Positions 38,460 to 51,150 of a stretch of 64,000 nucleotides of DNA are shown one piece after another. Both the position numbers and the translations under genes were made by a program. The notes beneath the pieces were generated by a model, which saw nothing but the letters and a program-made list of their open reading frames with translations, was not told the DNA's origin and did not search any database. Source of the DNA: Xylaria sp. FL1777 (taxonomy: Eukaryota > Ascomycota > Sordariomycetes > Xylariales > Xylariaceae); NCBI GenBank assembly GCA_022578965.1, contig MU400573.1, positions 1 to 64,000 on the forward strand, written 5' to 3'. Position 1 is the first letter of the stretch, and the number at the start of each line of letters is the position of its first letter.

Positions 38460-41206
38460 GATGTTCGTGTGTGTCGCAGTCAAAACTGCAACTTCGGGTG
38501 GAAGTTGTTTGGTGGTGGGAGGGAGGAATCCCCAACGAAATGACGACTTACGGAGGTCTCTTAAACCCGCTTCACCGCGATTCGGGGTACCTACTGTACG
38601 TAGCTATCCAGTTGTCAGTGTGGCGGTGCACTAAGCTTTCGCCACGTAGAGGCTTGTCCCCCACCCACTTTTGGGCTAAGCTTGATAAGGTAGGGTGGGT
38701 CAGTGTATGTGGGGCAGCCAATTAGACCCATTCAACCAATATATTTTTTCTCAATCTGAATTCCTGCTTCCTCCAGCTTCACACTTTTTCTTCCCAGTAT
38801 CGACCGCCCACAAGAGGCGTCAACCCTTCCAGCACCGGCCCTAGTCAGGCTCTTTGTCATTCTAACTCTATTTCTTGCTTCAATTGCCTAGCCCGCTAAG
38901 CTGTAAGTCGACTCCCATGATTCTGCACCTCCCCGTCAAGATTTGCTATGATTATTACAATCTTGAACAATCCAAATCTTACAACAAAACCATGGGGATA
39001 CCTAATAATTAGGAAAACCATGAGCAAATTGCTTCCCGTGAATACAGTCAGCCGGTGTTAAAGCTGCATCATCAGCTAATATCTCGTTGATAGGTCTTCA
39101 TTCAACCAATCGGTCAAGCACGATGTTAGATAGCTGATGCCAGTCGCAGCGAGTCATATCAGAATAGTAAAAAGGTACGATCCAGATCAGCTCGCGTTAC
39201 TTTTCCTTAAACTCCTTTGAGGGATGATGAAAATTCGACAAACCTAGGAATTCCTCTTTCCAAATATATAATGTCGATTTTGTTTTTAGTTTCAGCCTTG
39301 TCTGACCTCAGTTATCGCGTCTCGTTACGCTGGCAATGTTGTATGGAACTACTAGCTAACTGTCGCGGTTTTTAGGTATGCCATTCTTTATCATCAAAAC
39401 ATCGCATTCACATGAGGATATCTTGAACGAACGGGCGGACATAACGAACCCTCGTCCCTTCTCTCGCCAAAACAAGGCCGTACAACCCTTGGAGAGGAGG
39501 TCAACGTGGACTTCTTGTTGAGACTTCGTCAGCTGATTGTGCTCAATCATTCCCGAGATTTGTTTAATCACCAATCGTTGCCTTGACTAACAGGGCTCGA
39601 TAGGTAAATCTTCTCGTCTTGCGTCTCTGAATCAAATCCTCTAAATGATGAGCACTATTCACACTGTTTGATCCTATCCCCTGGATATGGAAATGAACAT
39701 TATAACAAAATCTGATATAATGAGGTTTGTAGCTATTTACACCCATGTTGAAACGAAGCTATACTAATATCTTGACTAGCCTGACATGATACACTTGAAC
39801 TGCGACTTTGTTCACTTGGTAAATATGATTACTGACATTTAGTCTGTGTCAGGTAACCTGTTTACGAGAAGAACGGATCTTTGCTATAAGTGCAAGAGTG
39901 AGTTAGTCCCTTCGCTCCCATGACCCAGACAGTCTATGGTTCCGTATAGTCTCGGGTAACGAAGAAGTTGTATTTCAAAAGTATCAGTTTGGCTAACTAT
40001 GACTCTAACTTTAGGTACGCATGCAAAGACAATGCCAATAAGGGCAATCATATTATCAGGACTCATGAAGCAGATTTATATAGCATAATATATGACGATT
40101 GATCTATTGAGCATCTCTAATTGGCAAACTATTGACGTGCATTTCTCTCCTTTGAATATGTGGGGCGATTGCTGGAAGCCTGAGCATTCACATGAGGTTA
40201 GTACAGCTGTTACGTATCGACTCTTCAGGGTCCCTCTCGACTACCGACGACCTATCATGTAGTCTTATGGCCCGTATAAAGGTTCAGCCTCATCGTCTTT
40301 GATACACCATACAGTGTAGGTACGTTATCCTGGGCTGTGTGGGGTCACTTCGACATGCTAATAAACGGAGGTTAATAAGCATTACTTATTGTCCTTTTAA
40401 GCGGTTAAATCTTTGTTTATTAATCATCGTGTCGATCTGCAGCTACTGTACCCAGGAAATCAGCATCTGATCGATCCTGCTGCAGTGTATACAGTATGGC
40501 AGAGGGGTATGAGGGCCAACCACAGAAGCTCTCCAATCTAGGCCCTCAACAGCCCATATCCAGATCAATACGAGCAGAATGCGGGGTAAGCGTGACTAGG
40601 TATCTTCTCCAAGATCTCAAAGGAGACAATGGTCAGAGGATCGAATACCCGAACAGTCCGCACACAATGCCTTGTTTATGGGGTAACGCAGGTATCACTT
40701 TCGGCCGGGTCGGACTTCCGAGTCAAATCAGAGTTCGACGCTTGCTGGGATCGGGTCCCTCATTGGTGAAGTCATACTGGGCCTCCTTGCTGACCACTGA
40801 CGTCTCTCCTCGCCTCTAAGAGCTACTACCTAACATAGTATGTGTCTAGGGGATCTCTGGTTTGTTCTGGCGGCGTTCTGGCCGACGCTAGTTATTGGAT
40901 AGGGCGGAAGGCGTGGGAGGTGCGGGCGCACTCATTCAAACAGTATAGGAGGAAGAGGAGAGAGGGCTTTCGCTTTGTCTGAGCATAGGCCGTTAACGAA
41001 GCAGGCATGGCCTTAATTAATAAGAGAAGCTCTTCCCCGCTTCGTGTGGCATGATTGTCTTCCCTTCCGTCTCCCCTTCGGAACTGGCTACTTTTCCTAT
41101 GTGATGAGTACTCAAAACAAAACAATCAATTACCTAGAACCAAGACATTCTATCCTCTCATCAGGCACCGCCCGGTCGAACCTCATTCCGCAACGCTCGG
41201 GAAAAC
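38460..41206. other. Gene-poor, moderately AT-rich region
   Basis: About 38460-38900 looks like a promoter and leader, with CAAT boxes, C/T-rich stretches and a GTAAGT donor-like site near 38905, but no coding exon can be tied to it. From 38910 to 40400 the DNA is AT-richer with scattered stops in all frames, as in decayed or inserted sequence. No domain is recognised. Confidence 0.45.
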
Positions 41207-41229
41207 ATGGATAGCTCCAAAATGCCCAT

Positions 41230-41260
<31 letters not shown>

Positions 41261-41724
41261 AGCTCGACTGCTCGTCGTCGAAGAGTTAGTACCTATATTC
41301 CCGTTCCCTTCAGTTCGAGCTTCGTTTTCCCTGTGTTGAAGACCCAAAGAGGGATCAGCACCTTTATGCAAGCTCCTAGGATCATTTCCACATCAACATC
41401 GAGAAGGAAAAAGCAAGATGAAATCAAAACAGACAAGATAGCTAACAAATACATTCACGCTATATATAGAGCTCCGGCCCCTCCTACGATAGTCTCATGA
41501 ACTACAAGCGCTCAAGTGACCCCAACTCTATTGCCCGCCGCGCCAGTCTAAGCGAGCAGAAGCCTCAGTCGGGCTTCTTCGGGTCGATGTGGCACAAGTA
41601 CGTCCCGATGTCAATTCAACCAAACCCTGCTCTCTCTCTCTCTCTATCCATATGGCCCTGAGGACCGGATATAGGCTAACGAAACGACAGTTTCGTCCGC
41701 GGACCCTCGAGCTCTACCAAGTAG
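41207..41724 (+). CDS. Small serine-rich fungal protein with polyglutamine tract (three exons)
   Basis: A 79-residue protein assembled from 41207-41284, 41470-41597 and 41691-41724. Introns are GTTAGT...ATAG (185 bases) and GTACGT...ACAG (93 bases); phases agree exactly and the stop follows STK. Exon 1 encodes a run of nine Gln from a CAG repeat, then an Arg run. Exon 2 encodes LMNYKRSSDPNSIARRASLS and EQKPQSGFFGSMWHN, continued by FVRGPSS in exon 3. The NYKRSS..ARR.S...Q...GF.G.MW.NF.RG pattern resembles small mould proteins that I recall being annotated as conidiation-specific protein 8-like; that link is from memory and tentative. No signal peptide or membrane helix. A CT microsatellite lies in intron 2. 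Confidence 0.75.
41238..41262 (+). repeat. CAG microsatellite encoding polyglutamine
   Basis: Consecutive CAG codons in exon 1 of the small gene at 41207, giving nine glutamines. Likely to vary in length between isolates. Confidence 0.85.
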
Positions 41725-44700
41725 CCGTCGTCTCGATATGGCGTTCGTACGGGTGAGTAGGAAAACACGAAGTTACCTACCTACCTGCCTGCCTACCTGC
41801 CAATCCACAAGTGGAGAAAAAGAAGGAAAACAAAGCGGAAAGCGGCTAGCTCTCTCTATGAGTTATCATGATCGTCATTAAAGAATGACGGGGGTATGGC
41901 GCAGAATGTTATTCTCCATCGTGTTTCCTAGGCGTATCGGGATGTCGGTCTCTATTTGTGGTACTTGAAACGCTCGGGGAAAAAAGGGAGAGAGAGAGAG
42001 GAAGGGTCAGTCACTCAATTCGGGCGTTGCGGCGCGGCCTGTTTGATAGCATCCGGTGTATGATTACGTAGCTCGCTCAGTTGGATATTCACGGTATTGA
42101 ATATTGAATTTCACCTACCTGGATGGCGTTGGTGGTAAACTGTGTTCGGCCCTTTGAAATGCGAGTGCTGCCTGTATTGCTTGTATAAGTAAGTGGTCTG
42201 TCTCATGTGATATGTTTTGAATCTGGTACTTGAGATAGATACTGACTTTTCGAGGAAGAAATGTAGTATAATCCTACCAGTATTTCCCCATAACTTCATC
42301 TTAATGTATTTATTCCATCGCCTGTTCAATGGGTACCGGTATTAGCAAACCCTAGAGTGAACCTGTGAGGTCAACACTGACCCTGCGAACAGATAGAAAG
42401 GACCGTTTCTTCGATGTTAGTAATATTGCCTTACCATCAGCTGCATCTGAATTCAACCCGGTATCCAAAACGGGGCCAGATACACGTGGCGTATCTAAGT
42501 CACCCCTTCAATACACAACTCAAGCTCTATACTTTTACTTATCAATCGGTGAGTGAAGAGAAAGGCCGGACACTATGTCTGTAGCTTCGCTCAGGATTCT
42601 TTCCTCCTTCGCGCGCTCACGGACTATGCCGCTAGCGATTCTTCTCACACTGAGAAGGTGAAACCGGACTTGAGCTCCGAGATTTAGTAGCAGAAGGCCG
42701 CGTTGCTACCTGCGAGGGTGGGGGAGAGAGAATGGTTGGCGGCATCTATACATCCCATTTTTACAGTAGTACATACAATGGCGTTTCCTTTTTTAAGCGA
42801 GTTGAGGCTACAGATAACTTATTTCTTGAGTATAGATAGTATAAGTCGTATATGCAATGAAAAGTTATCCATCATTCACACTATACAGCCGAGGAGAAAG
42901 TATGTGGAAGGCAAGGTCCAGCTTGAATTTGCAGTTATCCAGCTATCTACAAGTAGGGGTTCCAACGGCACCCCCCAACGTGAACAATAAACCCCCCACT
43001 AGCGGCCCTCCATTGCCTAAAATAATTGTAATTTTTGGGTATCTGCCTGTCATTACCGCGAGGGAATGTTACGAACAGGTAAGGACCCCGGGAAAAAAGT
43101 ATTTCTAATCGAGTCGGGGGCCTTTGAGACAGGAAACGGGCGGACCCGACAACCTGGCTACAGAGAGACGCGACCAGCCCAGCCCCAAGTCCGTGTTGAG
43201 CAACCAATACTTTTTGAACAACAAGACCTTTTCCTCCTCACCAATCTTTTCCCCACGCCTCCGGGGCGGTCTTTTCACACAAAGTCACCCTAGGGGCCCA
43301 TCATGTGAAAAGTGGCAGAACGCTAGTCAGCGTGGGGTGGGTTCTCCTCGGCCGAGTCCGAGACGCTGGCTCCGGAGCAAAGTTACTTCTGCCGCGGCCA
43401 AGACAAGGACGTAAATTTTGTGCTCCTTGAAGACAAAGAGGTGACGCCCTCACTTTCCGGCATATTGCTCTTACTATCGCGCTTATCTCCTTCAGAAAGA
43501 ACCCAAGAAATGGTGGACACCGCAGCTGCCCGCAGACACAATAGGTAAAGTGAAGTCTCCCTGCTCCCAAGAGGCATGCAATCTTGGGAGCCCAACTGCT
43601 TACCATCGGCCTTTAGGCGCCGCCCAGGATGTAGTCAGATTGACCACACCTTGGTTGTGTTTTACGACTCGATTGCCAATAAACAAAAGTTGCCTAGGTA
43701 CTAGAGATGTCGTCACTGTGCGATAGGGTAGATTATCGCAGTCTAACAAAGACGAGGTCGTTCCGCTGGGCCTTAAAACACAATTATAATCAACTCCATG
43801 GCTTGTGTTGCTCATGGTCGTAACACATAAAAAATCTTTACTCAATGATAACCATTACCGTGGATCCTAGCCAAACTCGGTCATTGTGCCGCAACTTGCT
43901 AAAGTGCCAATTGGGGCCTCTGAGTTTGTCGTTATCTGAGCAGATATCCGGAATCAAGGAAATCCAGATCATTATCTCCAGGTCGTATGGAGTATTGGAC
44001 AGTTTGGTGTCATTGCCCAGGACGTCAGCCGTGAACGCCTATCTCGTGAACTAAACCAGTATTAGAAGAAGAAGGCCAATGGATTGGTATGGCGGCAATT
44101 GCATACTGACCTTGAGTGGCCTATTAAGTGCCCAGACCATCATAAACGCCGGGGTCGGCTGTGAGCGCGACCATGAGAGTATTACCATTCCAACCATGAT
44201 CCATTGAGGCATTTCATTAGACTGAGGGTTGTTGCCAATGGAGCCACTTATCTTGATCGTCAAAGTGGCACAATCAGTACAGCTCAGTGTGAAAGTATAC
44301 CCTAGAACACCGTTCAAAGCCGAGGCATCTCACTCATACTCATTACGACTCGGACTCCTCTCAACAGTCAAAGTGTTCGAAATCGCAAACCTGAAACGTA
44401 CACCCGTCAGTTTATCGTCTTGTCCGATATAGAATCAAACACTCACCACCAAGGTATCTAAGCATACCAAACGCCCCAACCAATATGCGTATCTATGCTT
44501 TTGAATACCGACTAGACTCGGCGTCGACTACCGAGTCTCTTGAAAATGTACATGAAACAAGGAACCATGTCTTTCATGCCGTCGTTAATTTGCTTAACTT
44601 CCAATAGGCCTTTTAACTGTCTTGCCCAGGACACTATTCGTCACTTCATGACTTAACATGGGCCTTTGTGCATTCGATGTCATGCCCAGGACAAACGCCG

Positions 44701-46277
44701 GGTGCCTCTAACCTAGACTCCACGACTCCACAAGGTAGTTTAACGGTCATACCTAGGACCATCATGTCGTGAATCAACTTAGATCCCACGACTCATTCAG
44801 GCCTTTTAAAGTCGATGCCCAGGACTACCAGCCTCCACGTCCTCGATGTCTAGCGCACGAGAGCTCGAGGGGATGTCGCTGATGTTTTAGTGTGCGCGAA
44901 AAGTAAGCTGGAATTGCTTATTATTCATATTCGAACGGCCCGCGACAACTGTAAAGCATGTTAGTTGAAGTTGAAAAGATGCCTTGATGTAGCTGGTACT
45001 ACATACAATATAAGTCTAAAAAGGGGAGCGGTGCAACCGCCTGCAAGATGCGGATCTGAGACTCCAATTACTCGACATTTAGAGGTATGTCCACGAATGT
45101 AGAGCTATCATAGCTATTGAGATATGTATGACCCCTCTAATCAGGGTGGAGAGAGAAAGACAGGCCCTCCTGCGGCGTCGCAAGAGGGCTTGGGGACAAT
45201 CCAGCTATGGTGGCATGGTCTCGAGAATTTGCGGCAATATCGTGCCAGCGAAGATAAAAGGTTTGAGGGGAGAGCAAAAGAGCGATTCGAGAATCGAGGG
45301 GGGTTCATCGGAGTATTGTTCTCCTTATATCCTGTGGTGAGGGGCGTCTGCCTACTCACGGACAGGTAATGATAATGATGGTTAGGTAGATGGGAAATCG
45401 GGGAATAAGGCGGGCGATTTCCACACTGACTTAATGAAAGCGGGTAGAGGCCCACTGAGGCGGAGATGCAATCTCGGAAACGTAGATTATCCGGATGCGG
45501 TGTGCATGTTAAAAATGGGGGAGCAGAAATGATTATATAAGCTGCATGCCCCTTCCTTATTCCATTTTACGCATAAGTGTACATGTACCGTACCAAACCC
45601 TTCCTACGTTCAATAAGATTGTTGAGCAATTAGATAGTTTACCAAATTTTCTTTGAATACTCTTCAACGTTGAGTTAAACATTTAATAAGCATTGACATA
45701 TTTTTGAAGTGGTTTAAACGTTAAAAAAGAAAATCATTTGAGCAATAGCTGGTTCACCCATTACTGGGCTTGGCAAGGGGTTGCTACGGTACTGGATGTG
45801 CCGAGTCAGCAGTCAAAGGGACGCCAGTACAACCCTACTTTGGTATACTACCTACATACGGTACAATACCCCTGAATTGTGCCCGGGCTTGAAAGAGAAG
45901 CCTGTCGATCATTCAATCAATCCGCAACAAAAGCGAATTCTACAGTGGCTTAAGGCGGCAACACAGCGTAGCGAGTTGTGCGAAGACCATGATGCCTACA
46001 CACTGACGTGTAAATCGAGAATACATATTCTGAAGATTGTGACGCTAAAAGAATATCAACTAAGTTAAAAAAACATGAACTTTCTGTTCAGATTCAAAGG
46101 AGGGTATCTAGTCCTGTCCCAAACCCACTAACTCCAAGGTATCGAAGTTTATAAGAAATTTCCCAACATCAATTACACCATATTTTACCAACTCGAGCGT
46201 ATTCAAGGCCTTATTGCCGTCAAGACTAGCATTTGCAGTACCATATCGCCAGACCGGGAGAATTGATTCTCGGGAGT
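41725..46277. other. Gene-poor region, 4.5 kb, with repeats and possible relics
   Basis: No intact gene is recognised. It holds a possible LTR-like segment bounded by TGTTACGA...TCGTAACA (43067-43825), intron-like pieces of a possible minus-strand relic (about 43860-44480) and a diverged tandem repeat (44590-44830); the repeat has its own entry. Open frames at 45124-45369 and 45781-46068 have no support beyond length. 45480-45760 is AT-rich. Confidence 0.45.
44590..44830. repeat. Diverged tandem repeat, about 60-67 base period
   Basis: Four units share a core like GGCCTTTTAA...GTC.TGCCCAGGAC. The GCCCAGG-type core starts at 44624, 44684, 44751 (as ACCTAGG) and 44817, so the spacing is 60, 67 and 66. 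A further GCCCAGGAC occurs at about 44017. Differences are mostly C/T and A/G, compatible with ageing or RIP. Confidence 0.6.
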
Positions 46278-47695
46278 TCATTCCGCATCGGGTTGACGTC
46301 CCTTTGTTAGAAGGGCCACCTCGCCGCCTTCGTCGCTCAGTGGCGTCGACTCCGATATCGACAACAGCGGACCCGCCCGATAGAAAGACTCCTTGAATGT
46401 CTCGTTTATGTTCGACGCAGACGCCGAGGTCGAGGCATCTGCAGCCGGCGTCTCTGCAGAGTACAAGTTATACGGTCGCTCGGGCTGCTTGCCTTTTGCT
46501 CTCGATCCCTGGGGGGCCGTGGGGCGCGGCGTTAGGTTTTCGCTCGAGAGATTATCATCAGACGTTTGGGTATTATCCCTCTTGTCGACATTGCCTAAGA
46601 CGACGACTCAGTATGCTTGCCAAAAGAATAGTGTCATTTGCTGCGGTTGGGACTTACGCTCACTCTCTGCATCGATGACTGTTGGACTTTAGCAAGTGCC
46701 CTGGAGTTATAAGAATAGGGAAATATAAGGGCGACGTACCTCGGATGGCGAATTTGCGGAATATCTCCTCCTCTGAGTTGATATCGTGCCACTCCTTGGC
46801 GAAATGGTCGAGGGCTAATCCGTCTTTGAACGGATGGGACGTAAAGATGGTGCCCTCGTCTTGTCCCAGCCCTTTCCTGCATTTAAGTTGGTTGCAGCGG
46901 AGGACGTAGAACCCGAGGCGGCCACTGAAGCTGAAAATGCACTCCTGCGCTTCTACCTCGCAAAGGAACATGTTTTTCTTGATTGGTTTATAGCCGGAGT
47001 AGAGAGTGGTCTCCGTCTTATTCTAGGAATGTCAGCAAGTAACACTATGACTTCGACAACTTCAATTTACTAACTCGGGGTGTCCTCTTGGCTTTCTTCT
47101 TTGGGGATGTAATCTCTAGGTCTTGGGGACTTAAGGGCCTTTTCTCCGAGGGCTTGTCAGCTGGAGGTTCTACCTCAGTAGCTGTACTAAGCTCTTCGGT
47201 TTTCGCGACGCTAGCGATATCCGGAGCGAATAGGTCACGGTTTTTGTTGCCGAGGACAGGACTGTCGGCCCCAGAGGCTTCTGGTTCTTGGGCCGGCATC
47301 GGTCTTGGGGTGTATGCTGTTGCAAGGAGTCTTGGGACTTCTACCGACGCATCCAGTGGAGTCAACGGTGTAATATCACGCGAGCGCGAAGGAGAATCCC
47401 CCGCGATCCGAAATTCCGGCTGGAGCTTGCTGAAGAGGTGATCTAGCGTCCTGGGTAACTCGCTCCGTAGGGTCTGGAGTACACTGGCCCATGTCTTCTC
47501 CAGAACCCGAAGCGACTGATGACGCAAGAGGCGAATGGTGTCAGAATCGTCATTGCGCTCTAGACGCAAGAGGTCGTCCCTGGAGCGTATAAAGTGGTAA
47601 AGGTGTTCCTCACGAAGCCTTTTTGCAATGAGAGCGTTTATGTCAGCTACCACGAAATCTCCTAAACCTGCGACAGACTCAGCGTCGGTAAACAT
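46278..47695 (-). CDS. Lineage-type protein of unknown function, four exons
   Basis: 413 residues from exons 47695-47075, 47022-46740, 46678-46658 and 46594-46278 on the minus strand; all phases agree. Donors are GTTAGT, GTACGT and GTAAGT; exon 3 is only 21 bases. The N-terminus (residues 1-85) is helical and charged (NALIAKRLREEHLYHFI, SLRVLEKTWASVLQTLR). A disordered acidic and proline-rich part ends in a nuclear-localisation-like SPKKKAKRTPR. Exon 2 encodes a compact segment with Cys, Phe and Trp residues, including FYVLRCNQLKCRK, FTSHPFKDGLALDHFAKEWH and EEEIFRKFAIR, a style seen in uncharacterised sordariomycete nuclear proteins. The tail is Ser/Thr/Ala-rich and acidic. No known domain. 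It could be a DNA- or chromatin-associated factor, but that is inference from the basic cluster alone. Confidence 0.75.
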
Positions 47696-49097
47696 TGTGT
47701 TCTATAATTCGTATCATTCAATGACGACTTGAGTGTGATAGTGTTTGGCTAGTTAAGTTTATAATTTAGAAATCGTCGTGATGCCATTAAAGTATAGGTA
47801 CCAACACTCATGCCAAGGTGAGGAGATCCCATGATTCATATTTATACTCGTGCAAATTTGATTAGCTAAGCCATACTTGTAAATTATCACTTGAAGGTAG
47901 TTTAGGACGGGCAACTCCTGGGGTTCGGGGACCAGGACTCTATGTTTGCGGGAGGGACCAAAGTATCCTAGCCGACCGTTCAATTGGACAATACCGAATG
48001 AGAAGAGTTGAGTAAATACGCCTAACTAGGCTATCTCAACAAGAAGAACACCAAATCATAGAAAATTCTATCGATTCGTGCTGCTGGGTGGCCTCACAAG
48101 AGGTCATTGTTGGTTCCAAGTGCTGCGCCGCAATATGTATGCCTCGAGGTGGGCTGAATGGACGGATGTTTAGGCCGCATACGTTTCAAGACTTCCGGCG
48201 CTTAAACCTGAGATATACCTCAATTGATAAACTAGAAGTTCTCGAAAGGTTCTCTTAGTTAACCAACTTGTGGCCTTAAGGAATATATTCATAAGTAAGC
48301 TAGAGCTACTGTATACTTATTCATAATAACTTGGAGCTATAATCGCAATATTGTTGAATTACAATGTCATAGTCTGCATGATTACAATATGTGTGAACTA
48401 ATAATTCAATTGAATGGCATAAAGTGTAGAAACTATGCGCTCATCGCAGCCGAATCATTTAGCGGTGTGTCGTTGGTAACCTAAAACGTCACGAACCATC
48501 TCTTAATCGTGAGCTCAGAATGTTGCCTAGTATGCGAGTTTATCTAACTCTCACTCATAGCTTTTGTTGCAGTAATTTAGTATAGTAACTCCAGGCTGGA
48601 GAAGATCTACCGCTAGAAAATCCCTAGGGTGTGCTATGAAGTTCTAATAATAGAGGGTGGTGACAGGCATCTCACCTTCCTTGCATAGTACGCTCAGTTT
48701 GCCACAAAAGAGCCAATACCTAATAATCACGAGGTTTTCTCGCCTTAGCGACCCGGTCATTGCTTGTTTCAAGGTGGGCCGCACCGGGTCGTCCTTTTTA
48801 CCTAGCTACGACTCGTGTTTCGCGAACACGGCGTCTCTCAAATATTCTTTTATTGCGTGTGTGTTTTCCGAGTTGATTATGCCAAACCGCAAGCGACTCA
48901 CACTCGGCTGACTTCTCTTCGGCGCCAGGCTATCCTCGGCTTAAGCAGCGTCAGGGGGAAATGACCAGGAGTTGGTTTTGTAAAGCATTAGATTGTCCTG
49001 GGATACATTTATTCCGTTACCTAACCCAAGAGGCCTTTGTATTGATTTCATATGAGGGCATGAGAGAAAGCAGGCGTGACAATTCGCAATCCTACTA
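47696..49097. other. Intergenic region
   Basis: Contains no recognised gene or repeat. An open frame at 48657-48911 looks like chance. The stretch 48200-48650 is AT-rich. Confidence 0.45.
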
Positions 49098-50456
49098 TTA
49101 CTCGCTATCATCACTAGGCTCCCAAAATGTAAAGCCCCTATTAATTAATTCGTCATCTTTGAGTGGGATATTTTCGTGATCTTCCATCATCTCCGTAAGA
49201 AACTCAGCCGACGACTCTACAGAATCAGCCTGCACCTCACGGGCCGAGTCGGGTAGTTCATGTTGTTCGGCACTCCCATCCAACCAAGTATCAGGTACGT
49301 TGAAACGGGCCTTGATAATAGAAATTACTTCAGAAATCCATATCTCCTGTTTTGGGCGTCGGTCGGCTCGCTCCGCAGCGCGAGGATACATTGGGGGGCC
49401 GGGCTTGAAGATTACCAAGCGATACTCATATCCCCTTCTTAGCCATTTGGCCTTAGATAGACAAATCGCGAGTCCGGCTCGAAAACAGATTTGCTGCCAC
49501 ACCGCTGGAACGTCTTGGTGCCGCCGTTCGGCCTCACGCTTGGGGTACTCGATGTCGAAGAACCACGGTGTTGCAAGAGCCAGGACATGATTTTTAGAAA
49601 ACTCTGAGTGACTACTAATCTCACGAGCAGCGTAATCCACGAAATCATGAACGGTTGCATAATAGCGGGATTTATGGCCGGTGCTCTCGTACCAATTTTG
49701 TCGTTCCTCGTGGGTCAGGAAAGCAATGGGATTTAGAAAGAGAGAAACTTTGCTTTGATCATCTTGAGTAGCCAAGGCGAGCCAGGAAAGGTAGTGTCGT
49801 ATATCTATAGGATCATACTGATCATGGGGATACAGATACAGGGGTTTGATCTTCTCCTTTGCAGTGTAATCGCGATCAAAACCATATAGCTTCTCTCGCA
49901 CACTTTGTTCTCCGAGAACCGCAATGTTAAGTGGCCTGAAACAAGTAGGAGGCCAGACCGTTCCGGATCGCGGAAAGGGGCCATTTTCCGGCCGAGTAAG
50001 GTTTTTTGGTCGTCCACGCTGGGCTCGAGCCTTGTCTACTGTATTCATGAAGGCGATGAGCTTGTCGAGAGGTCTAATCATCAAGTCAGCCTCGTTGCTG
50101 TTCGCGTCTGGGTTCTGGAGATAGCGACGTCTAGCTTCCATCACAAGGGAAATCACATTCTCGATGTTATCATTGCTGAGTAGGTGGGGAGAATCCCAAG
50201 TGGACTGGATGAGGGTAAACTAGACCTGTCTATCGCGAACACGCTCGTACACGTCCACATGATCTAGACACTTCGTAAGTAGCGTAGCAAACTGGGCGGT
50301 GAAGTGAGTTGGAATGAGCTGGGTGGGAATGGCGTCGTTGCTAGGAGAGATAAAAGCCTTATAAACTTCGGTGGGTAACATAAACTCGGCGTCATCCGCA
50401 AATGCCAGGCCTTTAATGAGTCTAATACCCGTGTGGAGGGCTTCTTGCGGCGACAT
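49098..50456 (-). CDS. Protein of unknown function, two exons
   Basis: 437 residues from exons 50456-50221 and 50175-49098. The intron is short (45 bases) and uses the weak donor GTTTAC, chosen because it is the only nearby GT that joins the frames without a stop (…RDRQV-Y-NDNIENVISLVM). The N-terminal exon is helical and hydrophobic (ALHTGIRLIKGLAFADDAEF). The second exon includes an ERWNW-like EERQNWYESTGHKSRYYATV, a VHDFVDYAAREI helix, LALATPWFFDIEYPKREAE and an acidic C-terminus ending FTFWEPSDDSE. There is no signal peptide, membrane helix or known catalytic motif. Its neighbours are accessory-type genes and an inverted-repeat element, so it is probably lineage-restricted. I do not recognise it. 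Confidence 0.7.
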
Positions 50457-51150
50457 GCTAGCAAGAGGGAATTAGGGGGGGACTGAGTATGTCGCTAATT
50501 CCGTTGACGACCTCGGCTAGTTTAGATATGTAGTTGACCCTGTTCGTAGAGACTCGTAGGTGTATGTGTATGTATTGACTACACACGCAATGCTTAAGAT
50601 GATCTAGCTTGTGCTTCTGGCCGATTTTCTACTCCGCGTAAACTAATCATAGGAAAAGCTGCCGTGTCCAAGCTGAATAACCTTGAACATAAGGGCTGTG
50701 TGATGCTATTGCAGATTCCCGTGCAAACGGAGGCGTGGTGGTTCTGAGGTGACTCGACAATCAACAATTCAATATACCCAGTAGTAACTGGAATACCCAT
50801 GCGACTTCCGCATATCCGCTGAGAACCAAGCGCATTGGAAGGTGAATCTGTATTGCCTATGATAGGTATTGACAGAAACATCGACCAAGCTGATCGGGCA
50901 GCTGTTCCTTGCCCGAAGCAACTGGAAGGAGATATAGTAGAGTAGTTTTCGCATTGTTCTTCGTGGGCGTAAGTATACTTACTGTAAATGGTGATAACAT
51001 CAAGAAGTCAGGGCGGGCACCTATCCATATAGGCATGGATGATACGCTCGTGGAATAGTCATTGGGGGTAAATAGGCTATTAAATTCGCAGGTGTTGTCA
51101 CGGATATAAAAGTTGACGGTCAGACAACTTGCAATACCTGTACCTAAGTA

